64,000 nucleotides of DNA from Epiperipatus broadwayi (GCA_028023455.1 JAQFVV010000017.1:7488485-7552484), one strand, 5' to 3'. Numbered from the stretch's first letter, positions 1 to 11,578 are shown. Made by a program: numbers and translations. The notes: a model not told the origin generated them from the letters alone.

Positions 1-116
1 GAATTTCAACAGCTTATGTTTTCACAGTTGTCTCTTCATGAGAACGTTACAGTTAGGAAAGTCAGTTCAACACCTGATATTCAATTATCTCAGCCAGGGA
101 TATGCAACAACAAAAA
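1..116 (+). CDS. possible 3' part of a coding exon, unknown gene (partial at window edge)
   Basis: Frame 1 is open from the first base and reads like protein rather than AT-rich noise (LSLHENVTVRKVSSTP is part of it). A possible splice donor (GTATAT) starts at 117, just before the frame runs into low-complexity sequence and a stop at 138-140. Splicing from 116 to an acceptor at 249-250 keeps the frame open into the next candidate exon. No family is recognised. The exon could equally be chance open frame; the only support is composition and the in-phase splice pairing with 251-359. Confidence 0.3.
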
Positions 117-250
117 GTATATTTATAGTTTTTTACTCTAAATCATACCAATGAACAGTTGACTTTGAAGCTGTGAAGTAAAAACCCATTGGTTTGTTTC
201 CCGCATTTGTTGTTTGGTGATGATGTAACATGGACAAAAGGTGGTTTTAG

Positions 251-359
251 AAATATAAACAAAATGAAAGAAAAAACTGAAAACAGCACAGCCAAAAATT
301 TTAGTTACGAGCCACAACTGCCTCTCACCCCTCCTGTTTATAACAAGATTCATTCCATG
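251..359 (+). CDS. possible internal coding exon, same unknown gene
   Basis: The acceptor is TTTTAG at 245-250, preceded by a pyrimidine-rich stretch (about 190-226). The donor is GTGAGT at 360-365, a good consensus. The 109-nt exon joins the exon ending at 116 in frame and encodes a hydrophilic stretch containing NFSYEPQLPLTPPVYNK. Total coding length through this exon is 225 nt, a multiple of three, so the donor is phase 0. It is richer in G+C than its surroundings. No domain is recognised and no continuation is seen in the next kilobases; a long intron or a false call are both possible. Confidence 0.3.
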
Positions 360-582
360 GTGAGTGTGATCCTGAAGTAAACATTTGATCAACATATTCG
401 AAATATATGTTATTTCATAAAATGTTTGCTTTTCAATAGAAACATTATTTAGCAAAAAAACAAAAATAAATTCAAGTAGCTCTGTTTCCAAATGTAGTTA
501 TTTTCAGGGCTATATCACAGCCTTTAATAAATAACCATATATAGTAAATCATAAATAATCATACAAATTTAGACTATTCAAA

Positions 583-838
583 TTAATAAGGAAAGGTAAA
601 TATAATACAGTAAGACTCAAGAACACTGAACCAGCTTTTGACAGGTTACTGCAGAATTATAATGCTAACATTAACCATTAACAATATGATTCTGGCAGTA
701 ACCTGCTGGAATCTGGATCACAGCTCTTAAGTCTTATTGTATTATATTTACCTTTTCTTAGCACTATGATTCTGCAGTAACTTGCCAAAACCTGACTCCA
801 TGCTCTTGAGTCTTATTGTATTATATTTACTATTCCAT
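583..838. repeat. three-copy foldback repeat, unit about 80 bp
   Basis: A unit containing GGTAAATATAATACA, then GACTCAAGA or GACTTAAGA, then GTTACTGC occurs once forward (about 590-660) and twice in reverse complement (about 680-757 and 765-832). The forward copy and either inverted copy could form a long hairpin. There is no coding content. It is likely a remnant of a foldback element. Confidence 0.65.
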
Positions 839-1687
839 ATTAACTTGGACAGTATAAGTTTGTATGATTACATATTTTAGAAAAGTGTATAATTTTTTAG
901 ATTTACATAAATTATAAACAATAAAACTTCTGATGGTAACTATTTTAATTTAGCTGATAGGGAGTTAAACAACAGAATCTTAATATGAGCAGATGTCTTT
1001 TTCCTATCTCAGATTTAAATTAATAAACTGAAATTCTTATGTCTTCTTAGTTAATACTGATCAGCAAAGCAATTGTTAATTATATTAGGCCAATGTTAAA
1101 ATGCAAAAAGGTAGGAGAGTATAAATCCTGATAGAATTTCCTGTTGACTTGTTATTGCAAGAATATAAAAGGTTAAGAGAATAAATTGTAATAAAAATCT
1201 GAAAGGTGACGATACTAAGAGAGTTGATGGTGATAATTTTCTTACCTTTTGTATGTCCCAAAAAATCTTGTCCGAGTTCAAATTTATTAATGCTATTTTT
1301 TCCTCAGTATAAATTTATAATCATTGATCATCTTCAAATAAAAAATACACTATATCCATGTAATTGATTGATGCAGAATAGGATGGTAAAAATGGAAATG
1401 AATAAAGACAAGACTTTGTCCTCATTTATGCTTTAAAGACAGCAGCAACAAATTCTTCCTAAATTACAAATTAAAAACTCTTTATTAAAGTGGAAAAACT
1501 TTAGCAGTGAAATACAAGGTTATCCCATTTGTCTAATTTTTCACGTTTATAGAATTAGATCAAAAGCTAAAAGCAGAAATAAACGTATTAGTTTCTCTCC
1601 TTTGTATGAACGCAGCTTCGAAAATTACTGATCCTAGACTCTTAGATTTTACTAATTCAAATTACCCTGAGTTGGCTTTGACTTCAT

Positions 1688-2092
1688 GATATACCATGAC
1701 AGCTCCAAATCTATGCAGAAGATATATTTATCATCATCATCATCAATAAGTACATTACCATGACAGCTTCAAATCTATGTAGAAGACATATTCATCATCA
1801 TCATCAATAAGTACATTATCACAACAGCTCCAAATCTATGTAGAAGACATATTCATCATCATCATCACCAATAAGTACATTACCACGACAGCTCCAAATC
1901 TATGTAGAAGACATATTCATCATCTATGTAGAAGACATATTCATCATCACCATCATCATCAATAAACACATTACCTCGACAGCTCCAAATCTATGTAAAA
2001 GACATATTCATCATCATCAATAAGTACATTACCATGACAATTCCAAATCTATGCAGAAGATATATTCATCAACATCAATAAGTACCATAGCA
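1688..2092 (+). repeat. minisatellite, unit about 60-65 bp, six copies
   Basis: Each unit carries CCAAATCTATG followed by a short purine stretch, ATTCATC, a variable run of CAT triplets, and AATAAGTACATTACC. CCAAATCTATG or a close variant starts near 1704, 1769, 1830, 1894, 1984 and 2043, so the period is about 60-65 bp with one longer unit. The embedded (CAT)n runs vary in length between copies. Not coding. Confidence 0.85.
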
Positions 2093-2469
2093 TGATCTTG
2101 GAAACATTCTTCCAAAGACATAAAATGCATGAGGTGTTGCAACATGTTTAATTTTTAACATTGGATCTGACCATCGATGTGGCTGACATTTATAGATTAC
2201 TATGCCATTAAAAAATGAAAATATTTAGAAACTTATGTTGTTAAAACCTATATATGTATTTTGATTTTAGTCTAGATCATGAAAATGTTTTCCGTTGAAT
2301 TTTATAATCACAACAATTCTTAAATACAGTCAAAATGACACATGTAACACTATGTGGTCTGTGATGCAGTTTGTGTTCCACATTAAAATAAAAAGTTATA
2401 AATATTATATTTACATATAATTCACTCCTCTTTATATCAGAGTTTTGTGAATTTAGGAAGAAATGTATT

Positions 2470-2935
2470 GCTAAAAAGAAAAGAAAATGACTTAGGGGAC
2501 AATCCCTAGTCTAATGAATCAATATTAAAAATTGGTAATATACTTTCAATAAGTAGTTTGTGTTAAAATTGTGAGGGTGATAAGTTTGGCACACCAATTA
2601 AAATAAGACTGTAGTAATTCACTATCTATATATTTATTGAACTTTGATAAAGATATGTGTAAGAGATTGTGATTTGGGCCAAATGATGAGTGCTGGCCCA
2701 GCACAAAATGTGCATCTTGGTAATCATACATATTTTTCACATTTACATTGGTCATAAATGCTTACATACCTCCATGAGGTGTTAAAAGGGGATAGAAACC
2801 AGTTCCTATCTTGTGTGAGAGTGGCATAGTAAAAATTACATTACAGAAATATTATTTATTGAATGGACAATCTCTAGCCTAATGAATGACTAATAAAAAT
2901 TATCAACTTGGGAGGTGTGTTAAACATTAATTGAA
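2470..2935 (+). mobile_element. hammerhead-type repeat, family F, partial tandem dimer
   Basis: The segment near 2490-2535 (ACAATCCCTAGTCTAATGAA) recurs near 2863-2900, giving a monomer of about 370 bp. The same family lies inverted at 41150-41720. The monomer contains the hammerhead-like fold at 2670-2726. No open reading frame is convincing. The arrangement of a ribozyme-bearing monomer in partial tandem resembles retrozymes and the terminal repeats of Penelope-like elements. Confidence 0.6.
2670..2726 (+). ncRNA. hammerhead ribozyme fold, family F, probably catalytically dead
   Basis: Stem I pairs UGAUU with AAUCA and GCCAA with UUGG(U). Stem II is a perfect GUGCUG/CAGCAC hairpin with loop GCC. 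Stem III is AUG/CAU followed by C, giving an AUC cleavage triplet. Two core positions are changed: the box expected as CUGAUGA reads AUGAUGA (C3 to A) and GAAA reads AAAA (G12 to A). The fold is kept while the catalytic bases are lost, so this copy is inferred to be inactive. Confidence 0.6.
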
Positions 2936-3897
2936 TATATGCTGAAGATAAAATTTGATCAGTTTATGATCGACTTTCTGGAAATATCCAAATACAATAA
3001 GAATAAAAAAACTTTCACATTATCTTCAAATTCTTTCTCAAAAAAGCATGAGGTGAAAACATTTCTATTGAAATTCTTTAAAAAAATAAAGAAATTGCTT
3101 TAGCTACAGCTTTGCTTATTTTTTATTTAATATTTAGACAGTAATATATTCATCAAGACATATGGGTTATTACTGCTATAATACTGCTATAATATTTTGC
3201 AAAAAATAATAAAAGAAACTGAAATAATAGAAGGATTTCTTATTAAAGGTCACAGTTGAGAATTTTGTTCTAAATATTTACAGAAAGTCCTCAACTAGTA
3301 CTTCTTTAAAAATAGTTTTCAAAATGATGTTTAGACATAGATAACTCCAAACATTATAGTAAGTAGTAAAAAATATTCACATTAATATTAAAGATGTTTG
3401 ATATTGTAAGTAAACATATAATTAAAGAGACAAGTGGATGCCCATTAGGATCACTCAGCCAATCATGTTCTACAAGTGATGACTTCCAAATCAAAAGTAG
3501 TTATGTTTTACTTTTCACTTTCTTGAGAAATTTCAGTCTTTTGTACAATGAGTTTAAAAACATTATTGTGGTGTCTACAAATAACACTTGTTCAAATGGC
3601 TTTCTGTTTAAACTAAATTATAGCTTCAACAAATGCATTACAAGTCTTGATCTCTTGTTATCTTTGATGATGAAGATTCTGAGACTTTCAATGTCTTTCA
3701 ATAGCTACTCTGACATGGTGGATTACTTAACAAATATCAGGTTAGCTACTTTTAAAAAATGGATTAGAAATCAGGGAAATTATCCTACAATCCTAGTCCA
3801 AATGTTGTTAATAGCAAATCTGTTATATAATTGGGGACCAAGGGGAGAATAGACCATCATTTACAACAGCCATTTGACAGACATATTGTAAAACCAA

Positions 3898-4510
3898 CTT
3901 ATGCCTCTCCATAATAAGAGTACCAAGAAGTGCAAGCCTTTGTAATCAATTGATGAAGGAAGTTTTGTGCATAAAATCCCTATCTAGTGCATACTCATCC
4001 AACAACCTCAGAGGAGTTTCTATCTTGTGGCTTTAATCAGTGAGGAATCTTGGATTTAAGAACACTGCACCTAGACCTTAGGATCTAATGATACTCTCCA
4101 GCAGCCATCTTTTACCTATTTGGTTAACTATAAAGCTAGAAGCCCAAGATGAAAACATCAAGTTAGAAGCCCAAGATGAAAACATCATAATGTTTCCAAC
4201 CCAAACTCATTTATTAATATAGTCCATATAGATATAAATACAGTTCAGCATTCATATGGATTAGATCCTAAGGTCTAGATGCAATGCTCTCAAATTCAAG
4301 GCTCCTTACTGATGAAATCCACAAGCTAGAAACTAGTCTAGGGATGTTGGATGAGTAGGTACTAAATAGGAATTTTATGCATAAACTTTCCTGCATCCAT
4401 TGATTACTCTGGCTTACACTTGGTGGCACTATTGTATGGAGAGTTGGTCCTCTTATTAAAGCATGTGTAATCATATGAAATGGTGATTATGTGGTGTTTT
4501 GATGGTTTAT
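3898..4510. mobile_element. hammerhead-type repeat, family A, inverted pair
   Basis: The left half (about 3900-4130) is antisense and the right half (about 4255-4475) is sense family A, separated by a 25-bp tandem duplication (AAGCCCAAGATGAAAACATC at about 4140-4190). The right half carries a hammerhead with an intact core (4294-4352). The left half carries a decayed one, in which CTGATGA reads CTGATTA on the minus strand. The far end (GGTGATTATGTGGTGTTTTG, about 4482) is the family's usual terminus. Confidence 0.7.
4294..4352 (+). ncRNA. hammerhead ribozyme, family A, core intact
   Basis: CUGAUGA is at 4309-4315 and GAAA at 4329-4332. The cleavage triplet GUC is at 4336-4338, with cut expected after 4338. 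Stem I pairs UCCUUA (4303-4308) with UAGGGA (4339-4344), then AUUCAA (4294-4299) with UUGGAU (4347-4352). Stem III is minimal: AC/GU closing a UA loop. Compared with the copy at 42419-42477, one stem I pair has changed from C-G to U-A on both sides, a compensatory change. Stem II is weakened here (AUC in place of AGC). Hand fold; activity is inferred. Confidence 0.65.
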
Positions 4511-5454
4511 GCCTCTCCAATCTGTAAAAAAGTGTGCTTCATAGCAATTAATAAAATGGTTTCTTTTTACTAATTAATAGAAGAAATCACAGTAATTATA
4601 TTTTTTATACACATTTAAGAAATTAAATTATGACTAATTAAATCATATTAATTAGGTATATATCCTGCATTGATTAGTGCAATGGTAGAAAGAGATAAGG
4701 ATCCATGGATTACAGTTTTGGCTCAGTAATGACCTCCTGAATGATGAATCAATCATTTACTTTTTTATGATTAGAATATTTAATTCTAACTAGAAATGTT
4801 TAAAAAACTGTAATTCTTAACCAAAGAGCTACTATACTGGAATTTCTTAAAACTGATGTAGTCTTGACTCTATAAATTACCAACTTCACTAATTCTGAAG
4901 CAAATACCACATTTTTTCTTGATCCTTAAAATTAAAATCATGATTTATCATCAAATGTTCTGAATATTTCTCCTTGAATTTTCATACCATATTTAGAATC
5001 AAAGGCAATATTAATATTTTCTACTTTTACTGAAAGAATAAAATGGACATTACTATGACAGAGTGACAAGACAGCTTGAAATATATCAAATAGGATATGG
5101 TGTAAAGATGGATTCCAGTTATGGCAAATGACATTCTGAGTAACAAACTATGATTATGTCCAAGGTAATTCATTGCAAGGATAGAGTGGAAGATTGAAGA
5201 TTTAAAGATCCATGAATTACAACTCAAGTCTGTCAGGGTGTTTAAATATCATGTGACTTCCCAAGCAACAAATCATTTGATTATTTTTTTATTACTGGAG
5301 ATTTTATCAGGAGATAATGTTTTGGAAATTCACTGTAAAATAGACTAAGAAAATTAGGTACTTGAACAGAATCATGACCATCTATTGTTTGTACTTACGT
5401 CAATCAAATATGGTAAGATTTGCTAGTTATTTTAGGTTTTAATATAACAGTATA

Positions 5455-5592
5455 AAAACTATGATAGCAATCACCTCTTAAGCTATCAACAATCTCAACC
5501 TGTAGTCAAGGCAACCTCTTTAATCAATAAAGGTGACACCACCTTTATTTATGATGGTCTTATATATGTATATAGACCTTAAAGATTGCAAC
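5455..5592. repeat. palindromic repeat, family G fragment
   Basis: The segment has AGTCAAGGCAACCTC followed by AATAAAGGTG and its reverse complement CACCTTTATT. This matches the centre of the palindromic family G copies at 32641-33090 and 56936-57165. The outer termini are diverged. No coding potential. Confidence 0.55.
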
Positions 5593-6271
5593 TATTATCT
5601 TCCTGCCACTTTGCATGAATAGTATATTACTAGTATATAATATTTGTATATCTAAAGTTAGAATACTGAGTGAAAACAACATTATGGGGTGAAACTACAA
5701 ACCTTAAATTATGAATTCTGGGTTATCATATTCTTGAAATACATGATTATAGATCATGCTAAAAATAATTTCCCACTCCAAATGAGAAGTGTCATGGGAT
5801 TGGAAATGGTAGATAAATTTCAATATCTGGATCCACACAGTCAATAATAGCATGATCAGAAAGCAGGCATAAGAATTATAATAGCAAAAACAGCAATGGC
5901 AATACTGTCTAAAATATGGAAAGGATTAAACAAAAACACCAGCTGCCTTATTTTTTCAATTGCCATTTATGTTGCTGGAAGAAACATGGCTTCTCAAAAA
6001 TCAGATAAAAAACAGATGAACGCTTTTGAAATATAGGGCTATGAAAGAATGTTTCTAATTCATCACAAAACTAATATATTTATTTTAGAAGAAGTTGAGG
6101 TTGTGGAAAAAATGGTGCTAAGAAAAAGATTTCGGACAAGATTTTAGCAAGTTGACATGTTTTTAATATGCATTTAAATATTTATTAGTTAAAACAAATA
6201 TGCAAATATATATTTACAATATATTCAAATTTTATCACTTTACCTGATACCACACGATCATCATTCTTTAG

Positions 6272-6345
6272 GCATTAGATCCTAAGTTCTAGGTGCAGTG
6301 CTCTCAGATCCAAAGCTTCTTGTATCCATTGGTTTGGTATAGGAT
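6272..6345 (+). repeat. family A fragment
   Basis: Contains TTAGATCCTAAGTTCTAGG, GCAGTGCTCTCAGATCCAAA and ATCCATTG, the flank sequence found 5' of the family A hammerhead, but the ribozyme core is deleted. Confidence 0.6.
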
Positions 6346-6999
6346 GTAGTTCTCATGCAACTTTTAATGTTAAAAACTTTAAATATTCTTCTAAATTTAC
6401 TCATCATTTGTAGTTATTCAATGTCATCTTGCATAATAATTAGGTATGGTTGACACTTCCACTTGTTCTGTGACAGCTTGCCTCTGTATAAGTATGATGA
6501 CACTCTCAGCTGAATTGTGTCTGTTTGCCTCTAAGTCGAACTTTCACACCACTTTAACCATATTGCAACAACATGAATACTTCCATTCAGGTTATTGATA
6601 AATTGTTGTTATTGCCCCTTACCTCCAATTGGTCTAACTATTTATAGCCAGATTCCCTTTCATAAAGAAAACCAATTAAATTCACTAAGCATCATCACCC
6701 ATTGGCTTCTTTCTACTACTGGATGTGTTGTTATTCATATATCTATTGGTACATCAGTCTGAATGCTCAATCTGATTAAGATAAGATGGAATCTGGACTA
6801 GTCTGATAATTACAGGTACATTGAGATATAACAAGACCCAAAACTAAAGAAATCATGTTGTCATCAAGGGAAAAGTGGAAGATCACTGTCCATGAAGTTA
6901 ATTTCCAATGCAATAATTAGATTAAATAAGGTAAATTATTGGCTATGAATTCCACAAGATATATAGGACAATGATAAAGTTCTTTGCACAATGCCACTA

Positions 7000-7144
7000 T
7001 ATTCTTTAGAGAGTTTTTTTTTTCATATGTCATAGCATCGGCCGGGATGTGAACCCACAACCGTCTGCAACCAACTACTTGCTTACTAGGCGGTTGCGAT
7101 GATCTCTTGGCTAACAATGCTTGACGACTATTCTTTAGAGAGTT
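7000..7144 (-). mobile_element. tRNA-derived SINE (SINE1) with 16-bp target-site duplication
   Basis: On the minus strand the body starts at about 7128, contains a B-box-like GTGGGTTCACATCCC and the conserved tail GATGCTATGACATATG, and ends in an A-run (T-run on +, about 7016-7022). The flanks TATTCTTTAGAGAGTT at 7000-7015 and 7129-7144 are identical, so insertion was by target-primed reverse transcription. The head part resembles a tRNA-Leu/Ser type A box (TGGCCGAGTGG in better copies). Confidence 0.8.
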
Positions 7145-7291
7145 ATAGATCAAGTAGGTACCTAAAATATGAAATTTTTATGCACTTAGATTTTAGTCAA
7201 TTTAAGTCTTGGATATAAGTTTTATTAGGTCTTGAATCCAGTGAACTAGTGAATGTTAGACCACACTTAGAAGATAACAATTATTGTATTA

Positions 7292-7345
7292 CATTCAAAT
7301 ATCAGCCTTTCAAGCTAATTGCGCACGCGCTTTGCGAGTGTTAAT
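7292..7345 (+). repeat. short dispersed repeat, family H
   Basis: Contains ATATCAGCCTTTCAAGCTAA followed by TTGCGCACGCGC and GAGTGTTAATAA. Two close relatives lie at 63274-63330 and 63606-63650. Function and class are unknown. Confidence 0.55.
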
Positions 7346-7479
7346 AATCATATCAATTATATAAATTATTTGTCATTTTGTATAAGATTTACATTTTATT
7401 AGCATTTTTGAATATCATAATCCAGTAAAGATATTTAAGTTATTGAAGAGGGAGGCATATTAAGTCAATTAATAAATTG

Positions 7480-8062
7480 AGATACCTTCTTTTAATTAAT
7501 TAGAGAGGATTTGAACTCAGAAGTCATTCATTCGATCTTATACAATCGATACACATGACTACTACATGCAAAAAGATAAATGATCTCCAATATATGTATT
7601 TTGTGCTGAACCAGCACTTATCATTTGGTCCAGATCATCATCTCCCACACATATCAGTGCTTGGTGTATATTGAGATAGAAAATCTTCAAACTTTAATGG
7701 CAGGCTTCAATCTTCTCCACTCTCCAACTCTTTAACCATCCATATCATTAAAAATATGATGATGTCATATTCAAAGCCCTTGGTTGCCAAATTTTGTTGT
7801 GTCATACCTATTCTGTGTCATTCTGCCCCCTCATATGCAGGACATTATGCCCATTTAAATACACAGAAGAGGGTTGGGCAGAATACAGGCTGAATATGTA
7901 ATATTTAACTACAAGTGTATTATATATACTTTTAAACTAGATGTAATTAGAGGGGATTTGAACCCAGATTTAGTTATCCACTCCATCTTATATAACCGGT
8001 ACATGCGAAAAAAAAAAAAAGATCTCCAATATACGTGTTTCGTGCTGAACCATAAACAAGTT
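7480..8062 (-). mobile_element. hammerhead-type repeat, family E, partial tandem dimer
   Basis: GTGCTGAACCA recurs at 7603 and 8042, and AATTAGAGRGGATTTGAAC at about 7498 and 7945, giving a monomer of about 440 bp. On the minus strand the first copy keeps stem II (GUGCU/AGCAC) and stem I, but both core boxes are mutated (AUGAUAA for CUGAUGA, AAAA for GAAA). The second copy holds only the 3' half of the ribozyme. GGGTTCAAATCC on the minus strand (about 7950-7965) resembles a tRNA T-arm. Confidence 0.65.
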
Positions 8063-8809
8063 TAAAATCGTTATTTGTTAGTTTATTTTGATATTTAAGT
8101 GCTGGTTGTGAAAAACACAGCGATAATTAATATAACAAAATAAAAATGCATTTGTTTTAGCTTACGTTATATATCTGTTTACATTAAAATGGTAGTTCGA
8201 TTAAATTAATTAAGATCTGGATTTTGTAAAAAAAAAAAAAAATCTATACTTATATGCACGGCTATTGAACTATCTAAAATAATAAATAATGATTAATTAT
8301 TGAATATAGCTATTAATTAAATAAATATGTTAATAGAAATAAATACAGTACTGCTTTTTCTAGTACGATCTTTAGTAAATAAATACGTATTCTCAAGTCT
8401 ACACGGCAATACTATATATTTTTTATAATAATTAATTTCTAAATAAGCAGCCGAGGATAAAATATTTTTTTAAATTTCAGAGAATCAATATTCGAAGTTT
8501 TTGTTTACATTTTACGTGGGAATGAAATGTTAATTTTTAACGCGGAAGTTAGAATCCGTTTGTTATCCAGAACAAATAAGACGTTAATTTGAAATATAAA
8601 GTTCTGATCATTCAACCATTTACACATATATTATTAGCAATCACTTGTAAATAAATAGGGCCATTTAACCTTGGAAAAAGAGACAGAGGGGAACAAAAAA
8701 GTTAACAAATAGTTTTGCATAACTAAACAACTCAATCCACGAAAATTCTTAAAAAGTTTGTGCACAGGAGTTATAGAGGTAGTTGAGATCTATGGAGTTA
8801 TAGAGTCTA

Positions 8810-9650
8810 TTACTCTGTTACTAAGAGTAATGTGATGTGATGTGATGTACTGTAGCTTCTCCTTAAACGGAGTCAACACACAAGAATCTCTCAACAATTA
8901 TGCCCAGAAAAACCTCTTAGCCACTTTATTTTTCATTCCCCAGTCTAAGTTTTCCCATATTCTGCTCCATCCCATTTCCACAACATAATCTTTGTCAACT
9001 CTACAGCCTTTATATCTAAATCCCCCTTATCTTTTTTCCAAACCCAGCATAAAAACCGATAATTCACTTTCTGTATAATCACTTTTTTCATATTTAGTTT
9101 TCCATAACTTCATTAAATGTATCCTTTCTATTTTCAAGCATTTACATTCAATTAACAGATGCCTAATATTTTCTATTCCTTCCTTACATAATTTACAAAA
9201 TAAATCACCCATATTTTTCCATTTACATGTATATTCTCCATACAGTAGCGACACCTAGTGCAAGCCTTTGTAATCAATGAATACAGAAAGGTTTGTGTAT
9301 AAAATCCTTGTCTAGTGCCTAACACCCCCAGATTAGTTTCTAGCTTGTGGCTTTCATAAATAAGGAGCCTTGGATTTGAGAGCACTGCATCTAGACCTTA
9401 GGGTCTAATGAAACCCTTCAGAAGCTACCTTTTATTTATTTCGTTAACTATAAAACTAGGAATAGGCACTAGATAGGGATTTTATGTACAAACCATCCCA
9501 CATCCATTATTTACAAAGGCTTACACTTGGTGGCACTACTGTATGAAGAGTTTAGGAGAAGCTACAGTACATCACATCTCATCACATTATTCTTATTTAC
9601 AGCATGTGTAAACATATGAAATGGCGCTCATGTGATGTTACTCTGTTACT
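8810..9650 (-). mobile_element. composite insertion: family A inverted pair plus LINE tail, with 13-bp target-site duplication
   Basis: TTACTCTGTTACT occurs at 8810-8822 and 9638-9650 and brackets the whole block. On the minus strand the block reads: family A terminus and a LINE tail piece in antisense, an antisense family A body, a sense family A body, then the 5'-truncated LINE ending in its (CACAT)n tail. One target-site duplication around the composite indicates a single LINE-type insertion with template switching and an inverted 5' part. The hammerhead here is decayed (about 9310-9375 minus strand). Confidence 0.65.
8823..9240 (-). pseudogene. LINE 3' end, (CACAT)n-tailed family, 5'-truncated
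   Basis: The minus-strand reading frame encodes the C-terminal tail of a non-LTR retrotransposon polyprotein. It has a zinc-knuckle-like pattern (FCKLCKEGIENIRHLLIEC) followed by a conserved tail with KYEKSDYTESEL. Frames shift near 9030. The 3' end is a repeat of CACAT (8826-8850 on +). Longer relatives lie at 38825-40270 and 52840-53532. The 5' end is joined directly to a family A element at about 9240. Confidence 0.75.
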
Positions 9651-9837
9651 GCATTAAACCATGCAGAATATTCATCATGTTGCATCAGCATAAAATACTT
9701 TTTAACCTAAAACTAAATTATAGCTAATACAGATAAAAAAATATTTCTCATATTTATGTATGCCATATATGTATAAAAGTGTGAATATAGTTTTAAAATC
9801 TCTTATAAATATATTGAATAATTTGCACCCTTTATAT

Positions 9838-9965
9838 CTAGGCTAGAGACAATCTCTAGTTTAATAAAGGATTAGTGATAATCATTACTGTATTTACCTA
9901 GAGTCAGTGATGTCAAAGTTGTGGGTGGAGTAAGTTTGACACTTGTAAATCAAAATATAACAATT
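9838..9965 (+). repeat. family F fragment
   Basis: GACAATCTCTAGTTTAATAA is followed by AGTTGTGGGTGGAGTAAGTT, matching the beginning of the family F monomer at 2490-2590. No ribozyme core is present. Confidence 0.5.
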
Positions 9966-11382
9966 TCAAAATATTTCTTATTCTTGGCTGCTTAGTATTA
10001 TAATAGCATTGGTATTAATGGATAGATCTTAACTGATATGACTAATAAGGAAAGTTCAATTGCTACTGGTAAAGATGTTGGTAATGAAAAGAAGACCAAA
10101 ATAATAGATAATACTTAACTATTATTGGTGGAAATTTTCCACAGTTTGTCATTCTACTAACAATTGTTATTATAATGACTCTACTTTAAAGCCACACCAT
10201 GAACTTTAATTAAACCCTTTGCATCCTTAATCTCACTTTATATATTTTAAGAGATGAGCATTTCATAAAAAACAAACAAATGCTTCATTTAACAGTTGTA
10301 GTTTATTATATTAAGATATATATATTTTTTTAGTAATACCCAGACTACTTGTTTGTACTTTTTTAAATTACTTTAGTAATACAGTATATGTTTTTATTAA
10401 TCCACCATTTGTAATTAAATTTTCTTAGTATATAAATACATATGCAATGGAAAAAATGACTAATTCTTCCTCCAAAGATACCATCTCTAAATAAATACAT
10501 TGTTATGTAGCAACATAGTCTAGTTATTCAGCACAAAAAATTTAGGGGGTTAGCATGTGTAGATTATAAGTTATGACAGAAAATGGAACAATATAATTTG
10601 TACCTTCATCAAACATCTTCAATGCTCTGTTTGCAATCATGAAAACTTGAAAACCGTTTAAAATGATTCTTGCAACACATGACTTCAATACCATATCAAG
10701 TTTGAATCATTTCAAACATCCAAATAGCAGGCTTCCCAATTTTAAAACAAAATTTAATGTTAGCACATTCTATCCTGGATTAAAGTACAACCCTAGATTA
10801 AGGTACAATACACAATGCTACATTTCATGTTATAACTACATAAGTACCTCAAAATGTATTGTGGCGACTGGCTAAATTGTCACTATGTAAAAATGCATTG
10901 ATTCAGCAATAGAGCTGTAAGCAATTTGGAGAGCCAGTCACTAATCTTTTTACTGCCACATTGTAAGATTATTTTCTTAATTGTTATTAAAGTTTACATA
11001 CCTTTGGTAAACAAGTTTCATTTTAGTCTACCTATAATCATGCTTAGATATTTTTTATATTTTATTATTAAAATTTTACATTTAATTAAAATTATTTTAT
11101 AGTGAATCTGAACATGAGATGCCAAAATGATATGTAAGTGTTTGTAGAAAATGGTAGCAAGAATCATCGATGATAAATCAAATTGTACTTGCAGACAAGT
11201 GTTTATCATTTTCTAAGCAAATAATTTTTATTGCATTTAAATATCATAGCTGTAAGAAGGACATTTGACTTTATTGGCTGAGAGTTCATAAGAAGTTTGA
11301 CCTGAGGCTTCACCTATTGGCCAAACCACACAAGACAAAAAAAGGTAATGGACTTATTGCTAAGGAGTTCATAAAAAGTTCA

Positions 11383-11470
11383 AGCAAGAATTACAAACAC
11401 CAGAATCGATCCTGGAATTTTCCTAATCTCAAGTCAGATGCTCTACCAATTAAGCCACACCATGCATATC
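11383..11470 (-). mobile_element. tRNA-derived SINE (SINE2)
   Basis: The minus strand reads TGGCTTAATTGGTAGAGCAT (A-box region of a tRNA) and then GGATCGATTCTGG (B-box-like), about 35 nt apart, followed by a tail with GAACTTTTTATGAACTC. Relatives are at 18080-18190, 54310-54425 and 57580-57690. It is a SINE or tRNA pseudogene; stem pairing is too decayed for a functional tRNA. Confidence 0.6.
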
Positions 11471-11474
11471 TTGC

Positions 11475-11578
11475 AAGGTTTGATGCATTTTGTAGAGCAC
11501 TCGACTTGGGATTGGATGTTAAGAATGGATTCTGGTACTCGCAGATTGGGTGCTCGAATGTCTTGTGAATTCCCAAGC
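11475..11578 (+). mobile_element. second SINE2-like copy, convergent with the previous one
   Basis: TTGTAGAGCACTCGACTTGG and a B-box-like GGATTCTGGTACTCGC resemble SINE2 in + orientation. This copy abuts the minus-strand SINE2 at 11383-11470, so the two form an imperfect head-to-head pair. The match is more diverged than other copies. Confidence 0.4.

Noticed and set aside
1720-1990. CRISPR-like regular repeats
   Set aside because: The regular units are a eukaryotic minisatellite with CAT runs; no spacers of unique sequence.
3394-3852. 152-codon open frame on +
   Set aside because: No domain, no splice context, leucine/serine/asparagine-rich as expected from AT-rich sequence. I could not link it to any family.
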